This document shows, piece after piece, positions 9,403-20,079 of a stretch of 64,000 nucleotides of DNA. The notes beneath the pieces are model-generated. The model was given only the letters and a program-made list of their open reading frames with translations, ran no database searches and was not told where the DNA came from. The DNA comes from Methylocapsa aurea. GTDB lineage: Bacteria > Pseudomonadota > Alphaproteobacteria > Rhizobiales > Beijerinckiaceae. The position numbers and the translations under genes were made by a program. The stretch is taken from assembly GCF_000746085.1 (NCBI RefSeq), contig NZ_JQKO01000008.1, positions 124,001 to 188,000 of the forward strand. Direction: 5' to 3'. Position 1 is the stretch's first letter, and each line of letters opens with the position of its first letter.

Positions 9403-11115
9403 TCAGTCTTTGGTCGGGAAACAGGAAAATCCGGAGCGCTTCAGCGCCTTGCAGGCCAGTTCCGCACTTTCGGCCTGGAGGCCGGCAAAACGGGCCCTGT
9501 AGAGCGTTTCCGAACCCTTCTGCACTTTCTCGGTAAAGGGCTGCGCGGCGGTCAGCGCTTTGGGGCCTTCGGTTTTGGCCCGGGCGAGGAGCGCGTTCGC
9601 CTTTATCACATCGTCCGTGGCGCCGATCTGGATCATCCAGCCGCTGCGGGCGGCCGCCGGCCGGTGAGCCTCGGCGACCTTTATGCTGTCGCTGCGATCG
9701 GACTCCGGCCTGGCTGCCGATGTTTTCTCCTGCCCCCGATCCTTGACGGTCGCCGGCGCGGCGCCGGAGCGGGTCGCCGCAGGCGTGGCGGTCGCCGAGG
9801 CTCCAGAAGCTCGTCCAGGGCGCGCAGTCGAACCGTCGAGCGCCGGGGTCTTGGAATTGTTCTCTTTCGTCGCAGAATGCGGATCGGCGGAGAAAGGTTT
9901 GCCTCCCGAGACAAAGGCGGGCCGGGGCTTATCGAAAGAGACGTCGGGGCTGATGGAGGCAACCTGAATCGGATCGACCGCTGGCGTTGGCTTGGGCGGG
10001 GTGGATGGCAGAGCCAGCTTCTGTCCGGCATTCTGTTCAGGCTTGGTCTCGGCGTCTTGCCGGAGCGAGCCGAATGGACGATTTGCGCTGGGCTGCGGGA
10101 GCTTTACGGCCTCGGCGTCGGCGCTCCCGGCGCCGGTCTCAGAAATCGCGGCGGCGGTTCGAACGGTAGCGCCATTTTCGATCTGGTCTTCGATCAAGTC
10201 CGCCATGATCCGGTCGCGGGAGGGAGCGCTTGCGCCGCCCAGAACCACCGCGACGATATAATGTCCATCGCGCTTGACCGAGGTCAGAAGATTGAAGCCG
10301 GACGCGCGCGTATAGCCGGTCTTGATGCCGTCCATTCCCTCGACGCGGCCGAGGAGATGGTTGTGGTTCATGATCGTCGCGCCGCCATAGTAGAAGGCAT
10401 GGGTCGCGAAATAGCGATAATAGCGCGGGAAGCGCTCCTGGACGGCGCGACCCAGAATCGCCAGGTCATGCGCGCTCGTCACCTGCGCATTGTTCGGGAG
10501 GCCGGAGGCGTTCTCGAAATGCGTGCGGCTCATTCCCAGCGCATGCGCCTTGCGGGTCATCAGTTCAGCGAAACCTTCTTCATCGCCGCCAACCGTTTCG
10601 GCGATCGCGACCGCTATGTCATTGGCCGAACGGGTGACGATGGCCTTGATCGCATCGTCGACGCTGATGGTTTGGCCCGGTCTGAGGCCGAGCTTGGTCG
10701 GCGCCTGCGCCGCCGCGCGGTGGGAAACCCGAATGTCGCTGTCGAGGCGCAGGCGGCCTTGTTCGAGCTGCTCGAACAAAAGATAGAGCGTCATGACCTT
10801 GGTGATCGACGCTGGATGGCGGAGATCGTTTTCGTTGCGCGCGTAAAGCGTGCGGCCGGAGTTGCCGTCGACGACGATCGCCGCGATATTGGCGTGAGAG
10901 GTTCCAGGCTGGCCGCGGGTGGGGCGGAAGAAGTGCGCGTGATGCCCATGGTGCGCGCGATGCGCGAAATGCGGGCGGGGGGCGTGATGGCGCTGGTGGT
11001 GGTGACGCGCCTGCGCGGGCGCCGCTGGAAGCCCCTCCAGCGCCAAGGCGATCGTGAAACCAAATAGGGCGACGGCAATCTTTCTGCGACGAACGGTCGC
11101 GCCCAGCTTCGACAT
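9403..11115 (-). CDS. D-alanyl-D-alanine carboxypeptidase with SPOR domain
   Basis: This periplasmic penicillin-binding protein trims the D-Ala of peptidoglycan stem peptides. From ATG 11115 (GAGG eight bases upstream; GTG 11136 is an alternative) it is 570 residues. After the signal peptide (about 13-35) a stretch at 38-61 holds about twelve histidines in 26 residues. The S11 peptidase motifs are intact: S103-x-x-K106, S163-A-N165 and K265-T-G. A long Ala/Pro/Thr-rich linker leads to a C-terminal SPOR domain (about 493-570), which binds denuded septal glycan. This suggests recruitment to division sites. Confidence 0.94.
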   Translation of the reverse strand: MSKLGATVRRRKIAVALFGFTIALALEGLPAAPAQARHHHQRHHAPRPHFAHRAHHGHHAHFFRPTRGQPGTSHANIAAIVVDGNSGRTLYARNENDLRHPASITKVMTLYLLFEQLEQGRLRLDSDIRVSHRAAAQAPTKLGLRPGQTISVDDAIKAIVTRSANDIAVAIAETVGGDEEGFAELMTRKAHALGMSRTHFENASGLPNNAQVTSAHDLAILGRAVQERFPRYYRYFATHAFYYGGATIMNHNHLLGRVEGMDGIKTGYTRASGFNLLTSVKRDGHYIVAVVLGGASAPSRDRIMADLIEDQIENGATVRTAAAISETGAGSADAEAVKLPQPSANRPFGSLRQDAETKPEQNAGQKLALPSTPPKPTPAVDPIQVASISPDVSFDKPRPAFVSGGKPFSADPHSATKENNSKTPALDGSTARPGRASGASATATPAATRSGAAPATVKDRGQEKTSAARPESDRSDSIKVAEAHRPAAARSGWMIQIGATDDVIKANALLARAKTEGPKALTAAQPFTEKVQKGSETLYRARFAGLQAESAELACKALKRSGFSCFPTKD

Positions 11116-11252
11116 GTCCAGCATCCTCGACTTCACCTTGGAATGGCCTTCGCTGCAACGCTAATTCCGCTGGGTTACCGGCGGGTTAAGAGACCAAATT
11201 GCAGCTTTATCGGCGGTTTCTGTTCGACTCTATGTTGCACTGCGATATCAAC

Positions 11253-11281
11253 TTGACGTGATTTGTGCGCTGCACTATAAG
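11253..11281 (+). promoter_or_regulatory. Sigma70-type promoter of the phasin gene
   Basis: TTGACG (11253-11258) and TATAAG (11276-11281) are separated by exactly 17 bases, upstream of the phasin gene. Transcription from here would leave a leader of roughly 80 bases before ATG 11370. Confidence 0.75.
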
Positions 11282-11369
11282 AAGGTTCTGCAGGCTGGAC
11301 AACAGGCTTGCGGGATTAGCCGCCTCCGATCTCGGAAGAGTCGGCGCATGCTCTATGAAGGAAGAGAAA

Positions 11370-11714
11370 ATGGCCTATCAGTATGATGATTTCCAACAGG
11401 TTGGCAAAGAGCAGCTCGAAGCGGTGACGACGACGACCGCCTCGCTGGCCAAGAGCTGGCAGACGATCGCAGCAGAGGCGACCGAATTTTCCAAGAAGTC
11501 TCTGGAGACGAACTCGGCCTTCCTTGAAAAGCTGCTTGGCGCGAAGTCATTCGATACCGCCATTCAGATCCAATCGGAATATGCCAAGACGTCCTATGCC
11601 GGCTTCATCGCTCAGGCGACCAGACTTGGCGAACTCTATTCCAACCTCGCCAAGGAGGCTTTCAAGCCGATCGAAGCGGCGATCACCAAGGTTCAGAGCT
11701 CCGTCAAGGGATAA
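11370..11714 (+). CDS. Phasin family protein
   Basis: The 114-residue protein starts at ATG 11370 behind AAGGAAGAG; upstream in-frame codons lack a ribosome site. It is a mostly helical Phasin_2-type protein (QVGKEQLEAVTTTTASLAK, then KSWQTIAAEATEFSKKS and a KSFDTAIQIQSEYAK helix). Phasins coat polyhydroxyalkanoate granules and control their size; some members in Rhizobiales have other partners. No PHA synthase or depolymerase gene lies nearby. A strong terminator follows about 105 bp downstream, so the gene is probably a single unit. Confidence 0.9.
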   Translation: MAYQYDDFQQVGKEQLEAVTTTTASLAKSWQTIAAEATEFSKKSLETNSAFLEKLLGAKSFDTAIQIQSEYAKTSYAGFIAQATRLGELYSNLAKEAFKPIEAAITKVQSSVKG

Positions 11715-11819
11715 GCTGATTCGCTCGGCGCGAAACGCTGAGCGAAGCCTTCATCATAGGGCGCGGTCGACATGATCGCGAAAACAAGATCGCGATTCGA
11801 TTGGTTTGCATCCTGAAGG

Positions 11820-11845
11820 GCTCGGCTTTTGCCGAGCTTTTTTTT
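11820..11845 (+). terminator. Rho-independent terminator after the phasin gene
   Basis: GCTCGGC and GCCGAGC form a perfect 7-bp stem with a TTTT loop, followed by a run of T. The rest of the 430-bp gap to clpS contains a 14-bp direct repeat (TTCCCTCTTGCCGG at 12027-12040 and 12045-12058) and no convincing gene. Confidence 0.9.
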
Positions 11846-12144
11846 GCCGAAATTCCGAATCGAAATGCTGCCTAGTTTCTTGGCACCGCAGCATAACCGC
11901 ATAGCATGGCGTTGCCATGACCTCTAAGCGATGGCGCGTTTTTTGCTCAAAATCGAATATGGCTCAACCCGCGAGCCAGGGCTAAGATTTGGAAGTCGAC
12001 CAAGGCGCGGCGCCCGCGTGTGGCGTTTCCCTCTTGCCGGTCAATTCCCTCTTGCCGGCAAGGCGCGCGCGTTGTTCACTAAGGTTTCGCCACTAGCCAA
12101 AAGCATGCGGCGAGATATCTATTGATGAGGGCGAGGACTTCGGT

Positions 12145-12591
12145 GTGACGGACGGACTTCTTCGGCGTTCTCATTTCAGGATTGACCAGGCGGGGCGCGC
12201 CGAATTGCGTGCGCCGGCCGGCGCCGGCCCCGCTTTTTTGGCGGGTCGGAACCGCGGCGCCAAGGACCCGCAAAGGGGCGGCGAGGGCGGTCCTGGTTCT
12301 GGGACCGCGGTCATCACGCGGCCGAAAACGCAGACCCGCCGTCCGAGCATGTATCGCGTCCTGCTCTTGAATGATGACTACACGCCGATGGAATTCGTGG
12401 TGGCCGTCTTGAAGAAATATTTCAACAAGGGTCCCGAAGAGGCGACGCGAATTATGCTTCATGTTCATCAGCATGGGGTCGGAGAATGCGGCGTCTTCAC
12501 CTACGAAGTCGCCGAGACCAAGGTAACGCAGGTCATGGATTACGCCCGCAAGCATCAGCACCCCCTGCAGTGCATCATGGAAAAAAAATGA
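12145..12591 (+). CDS. clpS: ATP-dependent Clp protease adaptor ClpS
   Basis: The 148-residue protein carries the ClpS core from about residue 68: [33 protein letters not shown] and [17 protein letters not shown]. ClpS delivers N-end-rule substrates to ClpA; N76, D77 and D78 form part of the N-degron pocket. GTG 12145 was chosen as the first usable start and gives a Gly/Arg-rich extension of about 65 residues before the core, longer than in E. coli ClpS. A shorter start inside the extension is possible. It is followed 13 bp later by clpA, the usual arrangement. Confidence 0.95.
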   Translation: MTDGLLRRSHFRIDQAGRAELRAPAGAGPAFLAGRNRGAKDPQRGGEGGPGSGTAVITRPKTQTRRPSMYRVLLLNDDYTPMEFVVAVLKKYFNKGPEEATRIMLHVHQHGVGECGVFTYEVAETKVTQVMDYARKHQHPLQCIMEKK

Positions 12592-12604
12592 GAGGTTGGA
12601 GCCT

Positions 12605-15094
12605 ATGCCGTCGTTCTCCCGCAATCTCGAACAGTCGCTGCATCGCGCCCTCGCCGTCGCCAACGAGCGCCATCACGAATACGCCACGCTGGAGCATCTT
12701 CTGCTCAGTCTGACGGACGACACCGATGCGGCGGCGGTCTTGCGCGCTTGCTCGGTCGATCTCGATCTCTTGAAGAAAAATCTTCGCGAATACATCGATC
12801 AAGAGCTCGACAATCTGGTTAGCGACGGGCGTGAGGACGCCAAGCCGACGGCGGGATTCCAGCGCGTCATTCAGCGCGCGGTCATTCACGTTCAGTCCTC
12901 CGGCCGGGAAGAAGTCCTTGGCTCGAACGTGCTTGTCGCGATCTTCGCCGAACGCGAGAGCCATGCCGCCTATTTCCTGCAGGAGCAGGATATGACCCGT
13001 TACGACGCGGTCAATTACATCAGCCACGGCATCGCCAAACGGCCTGGCTTGACGGACGCCTCGAAGCCGCCGCGCGGCGTTGACGACGACGGCGAAGGAC
13101 GCGAGGCAAAGGAAGGCAAGGAAGGCGGCGACTCCAAGAAGAAAGAGGGAGCCCTCGACGCCTATTGCGTCAATCTCAACAAGAAGGCGCGCGACGGCCG
13201 CATCGATCCGCTGATCGGCCGCGAGGCGGAAGTGCAGCGCACCATCCAGGTCCTGTGCCGTCGGCACAAGAACAATCCCTTGCTGGTCGGCGATCCCGGC
13301 GTCGGCAAGACCGCCATCGCCGAAGGGCTCGCGCGCAAAATCGTCAAGAGCGAAGTGCCTGAAGTCCTTGCCGAAGCGACCGTCTTTGCCCTCGATATGG
13401 GCACGCTGCTCGCCGGCACCCGCTATCGCGGCGATTTCGAAGAGCGCCTGAAGCAGGTGATGAAGGAAATCGAGAACCATAAGAAGGCGATTCTCTTCAT
13501 CGATGAGATTCACACTGTGATCGGCGCCGGCGCCACCTCCGGCGGCGCCATGGACGCCTCGAATCTTTTGAAGCCCGCGTTGGCCCAAGGCACGCTGCGC
13601 TGCATCGGCTCGACGACCTATAAGGAATATCGCCAATATTTCGAGAAGGACCGCGCTCTCGTGCGGCGGTTCCAGAAAATCGACGTCAATGAGCCCTCGA
13701 TCCCCGATGCGATCGAGATCATGAAGGGGCTCAAGCCCTATTTCGAGGAATTCCACAAGATCCGCTACACCAACGAGGCGGTCAAAGCCGCGGTGGAGCT
13801 GTCGGCGCGCTATATTCACGACCGCAAGCTTCCGGACAAGGCGATCGACGTGATCGACGAAACCGGCGCGAGCCAGATGCTGCTGCCCGAAGGCAAGCGC
13901 AAGAAGACCATCGGCATCAAGGAGGTCGAGGCGACCATCGCGACAATGGCGCGGATTCCTCCCAAGACGGTCTCCAAGGATGACGCCGAAGTCCTCGAAC
14001 ATCTGACCGAGACGCTCGGGCGCGTCGTCTATGGCCAGAACAGCGCGATCACGGCTTTGACCGCGGCGATCAAGCTGGCCCGGGCCGGATTGCGCGACGG
14101 CGAAAAGCCGATCGGCAGCTATCTCTTCTCCGGGCCAACCGGCGTCGGCAAGACCGAGGTCGCTCGCCAGCTCGCGGTGAGCCTTGGCGTTGAGCTCGTG
14201 CGCTTCGACATGTCGGAATATATGGAGCGCCACACGGTCTCCCGCCTCATCGGCGCCCCTCCCGGTTACGTCGGCTTCGACCAGGGCGGCCTTTTGACCG
14301 ACTCGATCGATCAGCATCCCCATTGCGTTCTGCTGCTCGACGAAATCGAAAAAGCCCATCCAGATCTCTACAATATCCTGTTGCAGGTGATGGATCACGG
14401 CAAGCTGACCGACCATAGCGGCAAGCAGGTCGATTTCCGCAATGTCATCTTGATCATGACGACGAATGCCGGCGCGGCCGACATGCAGCGCGCGGCCTAT
14501 GGCTTCACCCGGTCGAAGCGGGAAGGCGAGGATGTCGAGGCGATCAACCGGATGTTCGCGCCCGAATTCCGCAACCGGCTCGACGCCGTCGTGACCTTCG
14601 GCCATTTGCCGGCGGAAGTCATCGTCAAGGTCGTCGACAAGTTCATCATGCAGCTCGAGGCGCAGCTCGCCGACCGCAATGTCACGATCGAGCTGACCGA
14701 CGAGGCGCGCAATTGGCTGGTCGAGAATGGCTATGACGAGCAGATGGGCGCAAGGCCGATGGCCCGCGTCATCCAGCAGACGATCAAAACCCCGCTCGCC
14801 GACGAGGTTCTATTTGGCCGCCTGAAGAACGGCGGAACGGTCAAGGTCGTGGTGACGGCGGAGGAGGACGGGGTCAAGAAACTGAGCTTCGTCTTCCCCG
14901 AAGGTCCGGTTCTGCCGCGCCCAGAGCGCGACATCGTCGAGGCGGGCAAGAAAAGGATCCGGGCGGAGCCGGAAGTGCGCCGCGCCAAATCTCGCCGGTT
15001 GAAGGGCGAAGATGGCGGGGCGAGCGAGTCCCCACGTCCCGACGGCGAGGCCGAGACGGTCGCCGGCGGCGAGGAGCCGGACGCGAAACACTAG
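12605..15094 (+). CDS. clpA: ATP-dependent Clp protease ATP-binding subunit ClpA
   Basis: The 829-residue AAA+ unfoldase feeds substrates to ClpP. ATG 12605 follows AGAGG by nine bases. An N-terminal Clp repeat domain ([19 protein letters not shown]) binds ClpS. The first AAA domain has Walker A GDPGVGKT (229-236), and the second has GPTGVGKT (510-517) plus the [20 protein letters not shown] pore-region segment. A Lys/Glu-rich linker of about 30 residues (about 160-182) and a charged C-terminal extension of about 60 residues go beyond E. coli ClpA. A bidirectional terminator follows. Confidence 0.97.
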   Translation: MPSFSRNLEQSLHRALAVANERHHEYATLEHLLLSLTDDTDAAAVLRACSVDLDLLKKNLREYIDQELDNLVSDGREDAKPTAGFQRVIQRAVIHVQSSGREEVLGSNVLVAIFAERESHAAYFLQEQDMTRYDAVNYISHGIAKRPGLTDASKPPRGVDDDGEGREAKEGKEGGDSKKKEGALDAYCVNLNKKARDGRIDPLIGREAEVQRTIQVLCRRHKNNPLLVGDPGVGKTAIAEGLARKIVKSEVPEVLAEATVFALDMGTLLAGTRYRGDFEERLKQVMKEIENHKKAILFIDEIHTVIGAGATSGGAMDASNLLKPALAQGTLRCIGSTTYKEYRQYFEKDRALVRRFQKIDVNEPSIPDAIEIMKGLKPYFEEFHKIRYTNEAVKAAVELSARYIHDRKLPDKAIDVIDETGASQMLLPEGKRKKTIGIKEVEATIATMARIPPKTVSKDDAEVLEHLTETLGRVVYGQNSAITALTAAIKLARAGLRDGEKPIGSYLFSGPTGVGKTEVARQLAVSLGVELVRFDMSEYMERHTVSRLIGAPPGYVGFDQGGLLTDSIDQHPHCVLLLDEIEKAHPDLYNILLQVMDHGKLTDHSGKQVDFRNVILIMTTNAGAADMQRAAYGFTRSKREGEDVEAINRMFAPEFRNRLDAVVTFGHLPAEVIVKVVDKFIMQLEAQLADRNVTIELTDEARNWLVENGYDEQMGARPMARVIQQTIKTPLADEVLFGRLKNGGTVKVVVTAEEDGVKKLSFVFPEGPVLPRPERDIVEAGKKRIRAEPEVRRAKSRRLKGEDGGASESPRPDGEAETVAGGEEPDAKH

Positions 15095-15114
15095 TTCGGC
15101 GTCAGTTTGAAAGC

Positions 15115-15149
15115 AAAAAGGGCCGCGGCGGATGCCGCGGCCCTTTTTT
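15115..15149. terminator. Bidirectional terminator between clpA and the HIT gene
   Basis: GGGCCGCGGC and GCCGCGGCCC form a perfect 10-bp stem with a GGAT loop. It is flanked by an A run on the left and a T run on the right, so it can end both clpA and the converging HIT-family gene. Confidence 0.92.
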
Positions 15150-15176
15150 GTGGATGCGTTGGAGCAGGAGCGCGGA

Positions 15177-15608
15177 CTAAGCTGTTTGGAGCGCGGCGGC
15201 GATTTTTGTCGCCAAGGCCTCAAGCACCTCTGGCTTTTCCATGGCGCCGGTATGAGGCCGCAAGGCGACATCGGTCCAGCGCGGCAGGATGTGGAAATGC
15301 AGATGCGGCACGATTTGCCCGCCGGCCGGCTCATTGAATTGCTGGATCGTGATTCCGTCCGCATTGAGCGCCGTCTTGACTGCGCGGGCGATTTTCTGCA
15401 CCGGCCCCATCAGCTTGCCGAGAGACGTCGCGTCTATGTCGAGGATCGTGCGCGCGGGGATTTTCGGGATCACCAGGACATGGCCGTCCGCGCGCGGCAT
15501 GATGTCCATCAGCGCCAAGGCGATGTCGTCCTCATAGATTTTGTGACAGGGCAGCTCGCCGCGAAGAATCCTCGCGAAAACATTCGTCTCGTCATAGGCC
15601 GGCGGCAT
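15177..15608 (-). CDS. HIT family nucleotide hydrolase/transferase
   Basis: The 143-residue protein starts at ATG 15608 behind GAGGGAG. The frame is open further upstream but without a ribosome site. It carries the histidine triad motif in HLHFHIL near the C-terminal third and the N-terminal FARILRGELPCHKIYED typical of Hint/HIT proteins. These hydrolyse purine nucleotide phosphoramidates or similar bonds; the physiological substrate is not known. It is separated from the next upstream gene on its strand by about 50 bp and may be co-transcribed with it. Confidence 0.93.
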   Translation of the reverse strand: MPPAYDETNVFARILRGELPCHKIYEDDIALALMDIMPRADGHVLVIPKIPARTILDIDATSLGKLMGPVQKIARAVKTALNADGITIQQFNEPAGGQIVPHLHFHILPRWTDVALRPHTGAMEKPEVLEALATKIAAALQTA

Positions 15609-15661
15609 TGTCGCGCTCCCTCGCATGATCAGGTTCGATTTCGCAAGGACAGCGCTAAGGG

Positions 15662-16948
15662 TCAAGGCCCCTTTTTGAAAGGCGTCAACTCGCCATATTG
15701 CTCAAGCGCTTCATCGACATGAACGCGCTCCTTCTGCAGATATTCGTCGATCGCGCGGGCGAACCGCTTGTCGGCTATGTCATGGGCGGAAAAAGTCGCT
15801 ACCGGGCCATAGCCGCGCGCGAGCTTGTGTTCGCCCTGGGCGCCCGCCTCGACTCGGGCGAGGCCGCGAGCAATTGCAAATTCAATCGCCTGATAATAGC
15901 AGACCTCGAAATGGAGAAAGGGATGCTCCTCGATCGCGCCCCAATTGCGTCCATAGAGCGCATCCTTGCCGATGAAATTGATCGCCCCCGCGATATAGCG
16001 GCCATCGCGCTTGGCCATGACCAGCAGGATGTGATCGGCCATCGACGCCCCGACGCTGGAGAAAAACGCCCGGGTGAGATAGGGCGTCCCCCACTTGCGG
16101 GCGCCCGTGTCGGTGTAAAACAAAAAGAAACTGTCCCAATGGCTCTCCGTGATCGCGGAGCCGGTCAAAAGCTCGATCTCGATGCCGCCGGTGAGCGCCT
16201 CCTTGCGTTCGCGGCGGATCATCTTGCGCTTGCGCGACGCGAGATCGGCCAGAAAGGCTTCGAAATCGGCATAGCCTTTATTGATGAAGTGGAATTGCTG
16301 CCCGGTGCGCTGCAAGAATCCGGAGGCGCCGAGGCTCTCCCATTCCGAGCGCGTGGGAAAGGTGATGTGAATCGAGGAGGCGCCTATTTTTTCACGCCAG
16401 GCGCGAAGCCCGGCGATGAGTTTTTGCCGCGCGGCCTCGCCATGGCCCGGCGCGACCAGCAGCCGCCGGCCGGTCGCCGGGGTGAATGGAACCGCGACTT
16501 GAAGTTTTGGATAATATTTAAGCCCGGCGCGATGATAGGCGTCGGCCCAGCCATAATCGAAAACAAACTCGCCCATGGAATCCATTTTCAAATAGGCCGG
16601 CGCGGCGGCCGCCAGACGTCCGTCGGGATCCCTGACGAGAATATGCGTGGCGGTCCAGCCGGCGCGCGGCGCGACCGATTTGGAGGTTTCAAGGGCGCTC
16701 AAGAACGCATGGGTGATAAAGGGGTTGAACCTTTCCCTTTCATGCATTGCGCGATCCGGCTCGCATGGATTTGGGCTGTCGGCTGCGAGGCTTTGACCGG
16801 CCTCCGCCACCAGATAGGACGCCTCCGCGATGACGTCTTGCATTTGCGGGGTTGCTGGTTGCTCCTCCGGATTGGCGCAGGCGTCCCATTCGGCCGCGGC
16901 AATCTCGTTGATCGATGGAGCTATATGGACCGTGTAGCTTGAGGCCAT
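15662..16948 (-). CDS. FemAB-like GNAT family protein (DUF482)
   Basis: The protein is 428 residues from ATG 16948. It matches the peptidoglycan-biosynthesis-like DUF482 family: ERFNPFITHAFLSALE near residue 72, IHITFPTRSEWESL, HFINKGYADFEAFLADLAS and RKRKMIRRERKEA in the middle, and a C-terminal half with EVCYYQAIEFAIARGLARVEAGAQGEHK. The fold is a double GNAT domain as in FemX/FemAB aminoacyl transferases, but no activity has been proven for this subgroup to my knowledge. It lies directly upstream of the HIT gene on the same strand. Confidence 0.85.
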   Translation of the reverse strand: MASSYTVHIAPSINEIAAAEWDACANPEEQPATPQMQDVIAEASYLVAEAGQSLAADSPNPCEPDRAMHERERFNPFITHAFLSALETSKSVAPRAGWTATHILVRDPDGRLAAAAPAYLKMDSMGEFVFDYGWADAYHRAGLKYYPKLQVAVPFTPATGRRLLVAPGHGEAARQKLIAGLRAWREKIGASSIHITFPTRSEWESLGASGFLQRTGQQFHFINKGYADFEAFLADLASRKRKMIRRERKEALTGGIEIELLTGSAITESHWDSFFLFYTDTGARKWGTPYLTRAFFSSVGASMADHILLVMAKRDGRYIAGAINFIGKDALYGRNWGAIEEHPFLHFEVCYYQAIEFAIARGLARVEAGAQGEHKLARGYGPVATFSAHDIADKRFARAIDEYLQKERVHVDEALEQYGELTPFKKGP

Positions 16949-17046
16949 GGCGCGGCGTCCCAAAGCGGAGGCGATTGCAACGATATCGATCTTGCCGCCT
17001 GCAATAAAGACTCCATGGCTCCGTTTGAGGCGGCAAGGCTGTTCAT

Positions 17047-18324
17047 TTAGGACGTGATGGATTCTTGCGAGGATCCTGATCCGGCGCCGTGCTGCAAGAT
17101 CACTTGTTCGGCCGCCTCAAGGCCGGTCAAATAGGCGCCGTGAGCCGTCGTGAAGGCGCGCTGCGAACAGGCTTCCCCGGCGAAAAACAACCGGCCGCCC
17201 ACTGGCGCCGCGAGCCTTGCGCGCGCATCGGCATGGCCGGGGAGAGCGTAGGAATAAGAGCCTCGCGCGAAGGCATCGCTCGCCCAGCGGGTCTCGATGA
17301 GCGGGCGCAGGCGGGCGCGAATGCAGGCGCCGAACAGGCCGGCGAGTTCGGCGCTCGCGAAGTCGAAGAACGCGCCGGGTCCGGCGGCTTCAAGATCGTG
17401 GGCAAGACGGCCGCCAAAAAAAGCTTCGATCAGAGGCCGGCCGAAGGGACGCAAGTGATAGCTGGCGGTCGCGGTTCGGTTCGGGTCGCCGAAGAGATGG
17501 CCATCGGCGGGGAGCGACTCCGGCGCCGCGATCGTCATCACCAGCTTGTCGGCGAGGCCGAGCGGCAGCATCGAGGCGGCGGCGACCTTGTCAGGAAGTT
17601 CAGGCCGGAATCGGATTGCTTCGGCGGCGATGAGCGATGAGGGCGCGGTCACGATGACGGCGTCCGCGCGCAATGACCCTTGCGTTGTTTCGACGCGCGG
17701 ACGCCGGTCCCGCCAGTCGATCAGGGTGACCGCGCAGCCGAGGGAAAGAGGCAGGCCGGCGGCTTGCGCGGCGATCAAGGCGCCATAGCCTTCGCGCACC
17801 CGCCAGTTCACGCCGCTGTCGGAATAGCGGCAAAGATCCTGTGCCGAGACGCAATCGAGTTCGGCCCCGTTCATGAAGCTGCTTTCCGCATCGAGCAGGG
17901 GATTCCACCGGCCGCCGGGCTCCAACAGGCTCGCCGCCGCGACGTCGCTCGCGCTGGGATCGATGGCCTCGAGACGCGCATGAAACGCCGCAGAAGCCCT
18001 TTCGAAAGCATCTTGGTCTGCGCGGCTGAAGCCGAGATCCATGCTCTGCCGCGTCCATGGCGGAACGGTCTTGTCGATCGTCAATCCGGCCGCCGCGGCG
18101 ATCTGGGTCCAGGGATTGCGATCGGCCGAATGCAGCCAGCCGCAGCCGAGATCGAGCGGATAGGGCGCGTCAAGAAGCGTGTGGGCGCGCCCGCCCACCC
18201 GGTCGCGCGCTTCAACAATGCGCACGCCAACGCCCGCCAACGCGAGCCGCGCGGCCGCGCCCAATCCCGCGGCGCCAGCGCCGATGACGATGACCTCGAT
18301 GCCGTTGAGGGCGGCGCCGGACAT
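17047..18324 (-). CDS. Flavin-containing amine oxidase family protein
   Basis: The 425-residue protein starts at ATG 18324 with AGGAG nine bases upstream; the frame's 42-codon upstream part is not needed. It opens with an FAD-binding Rossmann motif (VIVIGAGAAGLGAAARLA), then VRIVEARDRVGGRAHT and LDLGCGWLHSAD. It ends with GRLFFAGEACSQ and the helix TAHGAYLTGLEAAEQ, all as in monoamine and polyamine oxidases. It probably oxidises an amine to an aldehyde or imine. An APC amino acid or amine permease is divergently transcribed 230 bp away, which fits joint use of an amine, though that is inference. Confidence 0.9.
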   Translation of the reverse strand: MSGAALNGIEVIVIGAGAAGLGAAARLALAGVGVRIVEARDRVGGRAHTLLDAPYPLDLGCGWLHSADRNPWTQIAAAAGLTIDKTVPPWTRQSMDLGFSRADQDAFERASAAFHARLEAIDPSASDVAAASLLEPGGRWNPLLDAESSFMNGAELDCVSAQDLCRYSDSGVNWRVREGYGALIAAQAAGLPLSLGCAVTLIDWRDRRPRVETTQGSLRADAVIVTAPSSLIAAEAIRFRPELPDKVAAASMLPLGLADKLVMTIAAPESLPADGHLFGDPNRTATASYHLRPFGRPLIEAFFGGRLAHDLEAAGPGAFFDFASAELAGLFGACIRARLRPLIETRWASDAFARGSYSYALPGHADARARLAAPVGGRLFFAGEACSQRAFTTAHGAYLTGLEAAEQVILQHGAGSGSSQESITS

Positions 18325-18557
18325 TCGATCTCCTATTGTCGAAAGGGCCTGTCGATCAGATGGACTGAGGCGAGCAAAAAAGAAATCGCTGAGAATCACA
18401 AGTCGGAGCGCGTCGGAACAGAAGAGGCTGCGCGACCTTATTAAGAACATGCTTTGTTTGAAGGCTTTCGCTTGCGTTTAACATGCGACATGATCGGCGC
18501 CGTCACCAACCTTCGGCCCGACGCCAAGTCCATAACGCCATTTCGTAAGGTAATAGC

Positions 18558-20054
18558 ATGACGAATATCTGGGCGCGCAAATCGATGGCGGTTCTTGAGG
18601 CGGAGGCCAACGACGCTGAATTTGGAGCTGGCTCCGAGACGGCGGGGCTGCACCGGACCCTTTCGCTGGCGAGCGTCATCGCGCTTGGCATCGGCTGCAT
18701 CATCGGCGCGGGCATCTTCGTTTTGACTGGACATGCCGCCGCCTCCTACGCTGGACCGGCTGTCAGCCTGTCCTTCGTTCTGGCCGGAATCGTCTGCGCC
18801 TTCGCCGGCCTCTGCTACGCCGAAATGGCCTCGACAGTGCCTGTCGCCGGCAGCGCCTATACCTATGCCTATGCGACAATGGGCGAATTTATCGCCTGGA
18901 TCATCGGCTGGGACCTCATTCTCGAATATGCCTTCGGCGCGACGACCGTGGCGATCGGCTGGTCCGGCTATGTCACGAGCTTTCTCAAGGATTTCGACAT
19001 CACTATCCCGGCTGCCTTGGCCAGCGCGCCGCTTGCCTATGACCCGGCCAATGGCGACTGGACCAGCACCGGCGCGCTGTTCAACATCCCTGCCGCGTTC
19101 ATCATCGTCCTCCTCACCGTCCTGCTCGTCGTCGGCATCAGGGAATCGGCGCGGGTGAACAATGCGATCGTCCTCATCAAGTTGGCGATTATCCTCCTCT
19201 TTATCGTGGCGGGCGTCTCATCGATCAGCGCAGCCAATTGGGTCACCTCGACCAATCCATCGGGAGCCTTCATTCCACCCAATCTCGGACCCGGCCAATA
19301 TGGTTGGAGCGGGATCATTCGCGGCGCGGCGGTGGTGTTTTTCGCCTATATCGGCTTCGACGCCGTTTCGACGGCGGCGCAGGAAGCCAAAAACCCGCAG
19401 CGCGACATGCCGCTCGGCATTCTAGGCTCGCTCGCGATCTGCACGGTTCTCTACGTACTGGTCGGCGTCGTCATCACTGGCGTCGTGCCTTTCGATAAAT
19501 TGAACGTGCCGGATCCGATCGCGCTCGGCGTTGACGCGATCGGGCTCGGCTGGCTCTCGTTCCTCATCAAGTTCGGCGCAATCCTCGGACTAAGTTCGGT
19601 CATACTGGTGCTTCTGCTCGGCCAGCCGCGCATCTTCTATTCGATGGCCCGCGACGGCCTGCTGCCGCCCTTCGCCGCGATGGTGCATCCACGATTTCGA
19701 ACGCCCTATGTCACGACGATTCTGACTGGCGCCATCGTCGCGATTCTATCCGGCCTGCTGCCGATCGGACTTGTCGGCGAATTGGTCAGCATTGGAACCT
19801 TGTTCGCCTTTACCGTGGTCTGCCTCGGCGTCCTGGTCTTGCGGATCACCCATCCCGAGATCCGCCGCCCGTTCAAGACGCCTTTCGTCTTTGTCGTCGC
19901 GCCGCTGGGCGCCGCTTCGGCGATCTTTCTGATGTTCGGCTTGCCCAGCGACACCTGGCTGCGGCTGGGCATATGGCTGGTGATCGGCCTCGCCATTTAT
20001 TTTTTCTATGGCCGCCAGCACAGCCATCTGGCGCGGCATGGCTCAGGCCAATAA
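18558..20054 (+). CDS. APC family amino acid/amine permease
   Basis: The 498-residue protein has twelve predicted membrane helices. The first carries the APC signature [20 protein letters not shown], which includes the unwound GxG substrate-binding segment. The order matches the cationic amino acid transporter (CAT, YfnA-like) branch, with [20 protein letters not shown] in helix 3 and [20 protein letters not shown] near residue 265. AAGG precedes ATG 18558. It probably imports an amino acid or polyamine by proton symport. It is divergent from the amine oxidase gene. Confidence 0.93.
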   Translation: MTNIWARKSMAVLEAEANDAEFGAGSETAGLHRTLSLASVIALGIGCIIGAGIFVLTGHAAASYAGPAVSLSFVLAGIVCAFAGLCYAEMASTVPVAGSAYTYAYATMGEFIAWIIGWDLILEYAFGATTVAIGWSGYVTSFLKDFDITIPAALASAPLAYDPANGDWTSTGALFNIPAAFIIVLLTVLLVVGIRESARVNNAIVLIKLAIILLFIVAGVSSISAANWVTSTNPSGAFIPPNLGPGQYGWSGIIRGAAVVFFAYIGFDAVSTAAQEAKNPQRDMPLGILGSLAICTVLYVLVGVVITGVVPFDKLNVPDPIALGVDAIGLGWLSFLIKFGAILGLSSVILVLLLGQPRIFYSMARDGLLPPFAAMVHPRFRTPYVTTILTGAIVAILSGLLPIGLVGELVSIGTLFAFTVVCLGVLVLRITHPEIRRPFKTPFVFVVAPLGAASAIFLMFGLPSDTWLRLGIWLVIGLAIYFFYGRQHSHLARHGSGQ

Positions 20055-20079
20055 AAACCCGGCGCAAGACGGCGAAGCC

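Noticed and set aside
9664-11067. 467-codon plus-strand frame opposite the carboxypeptidase
   Set aside because: It mirrors the real gene, which has intact catalytic motifs; the frame is Gly/Arg-rich noise of high-GC DNA.
12575-14605. 676-codon minus-strand frame opposite clpA
   Set aside because: Antisense shadow of a fully conserved ClpA.
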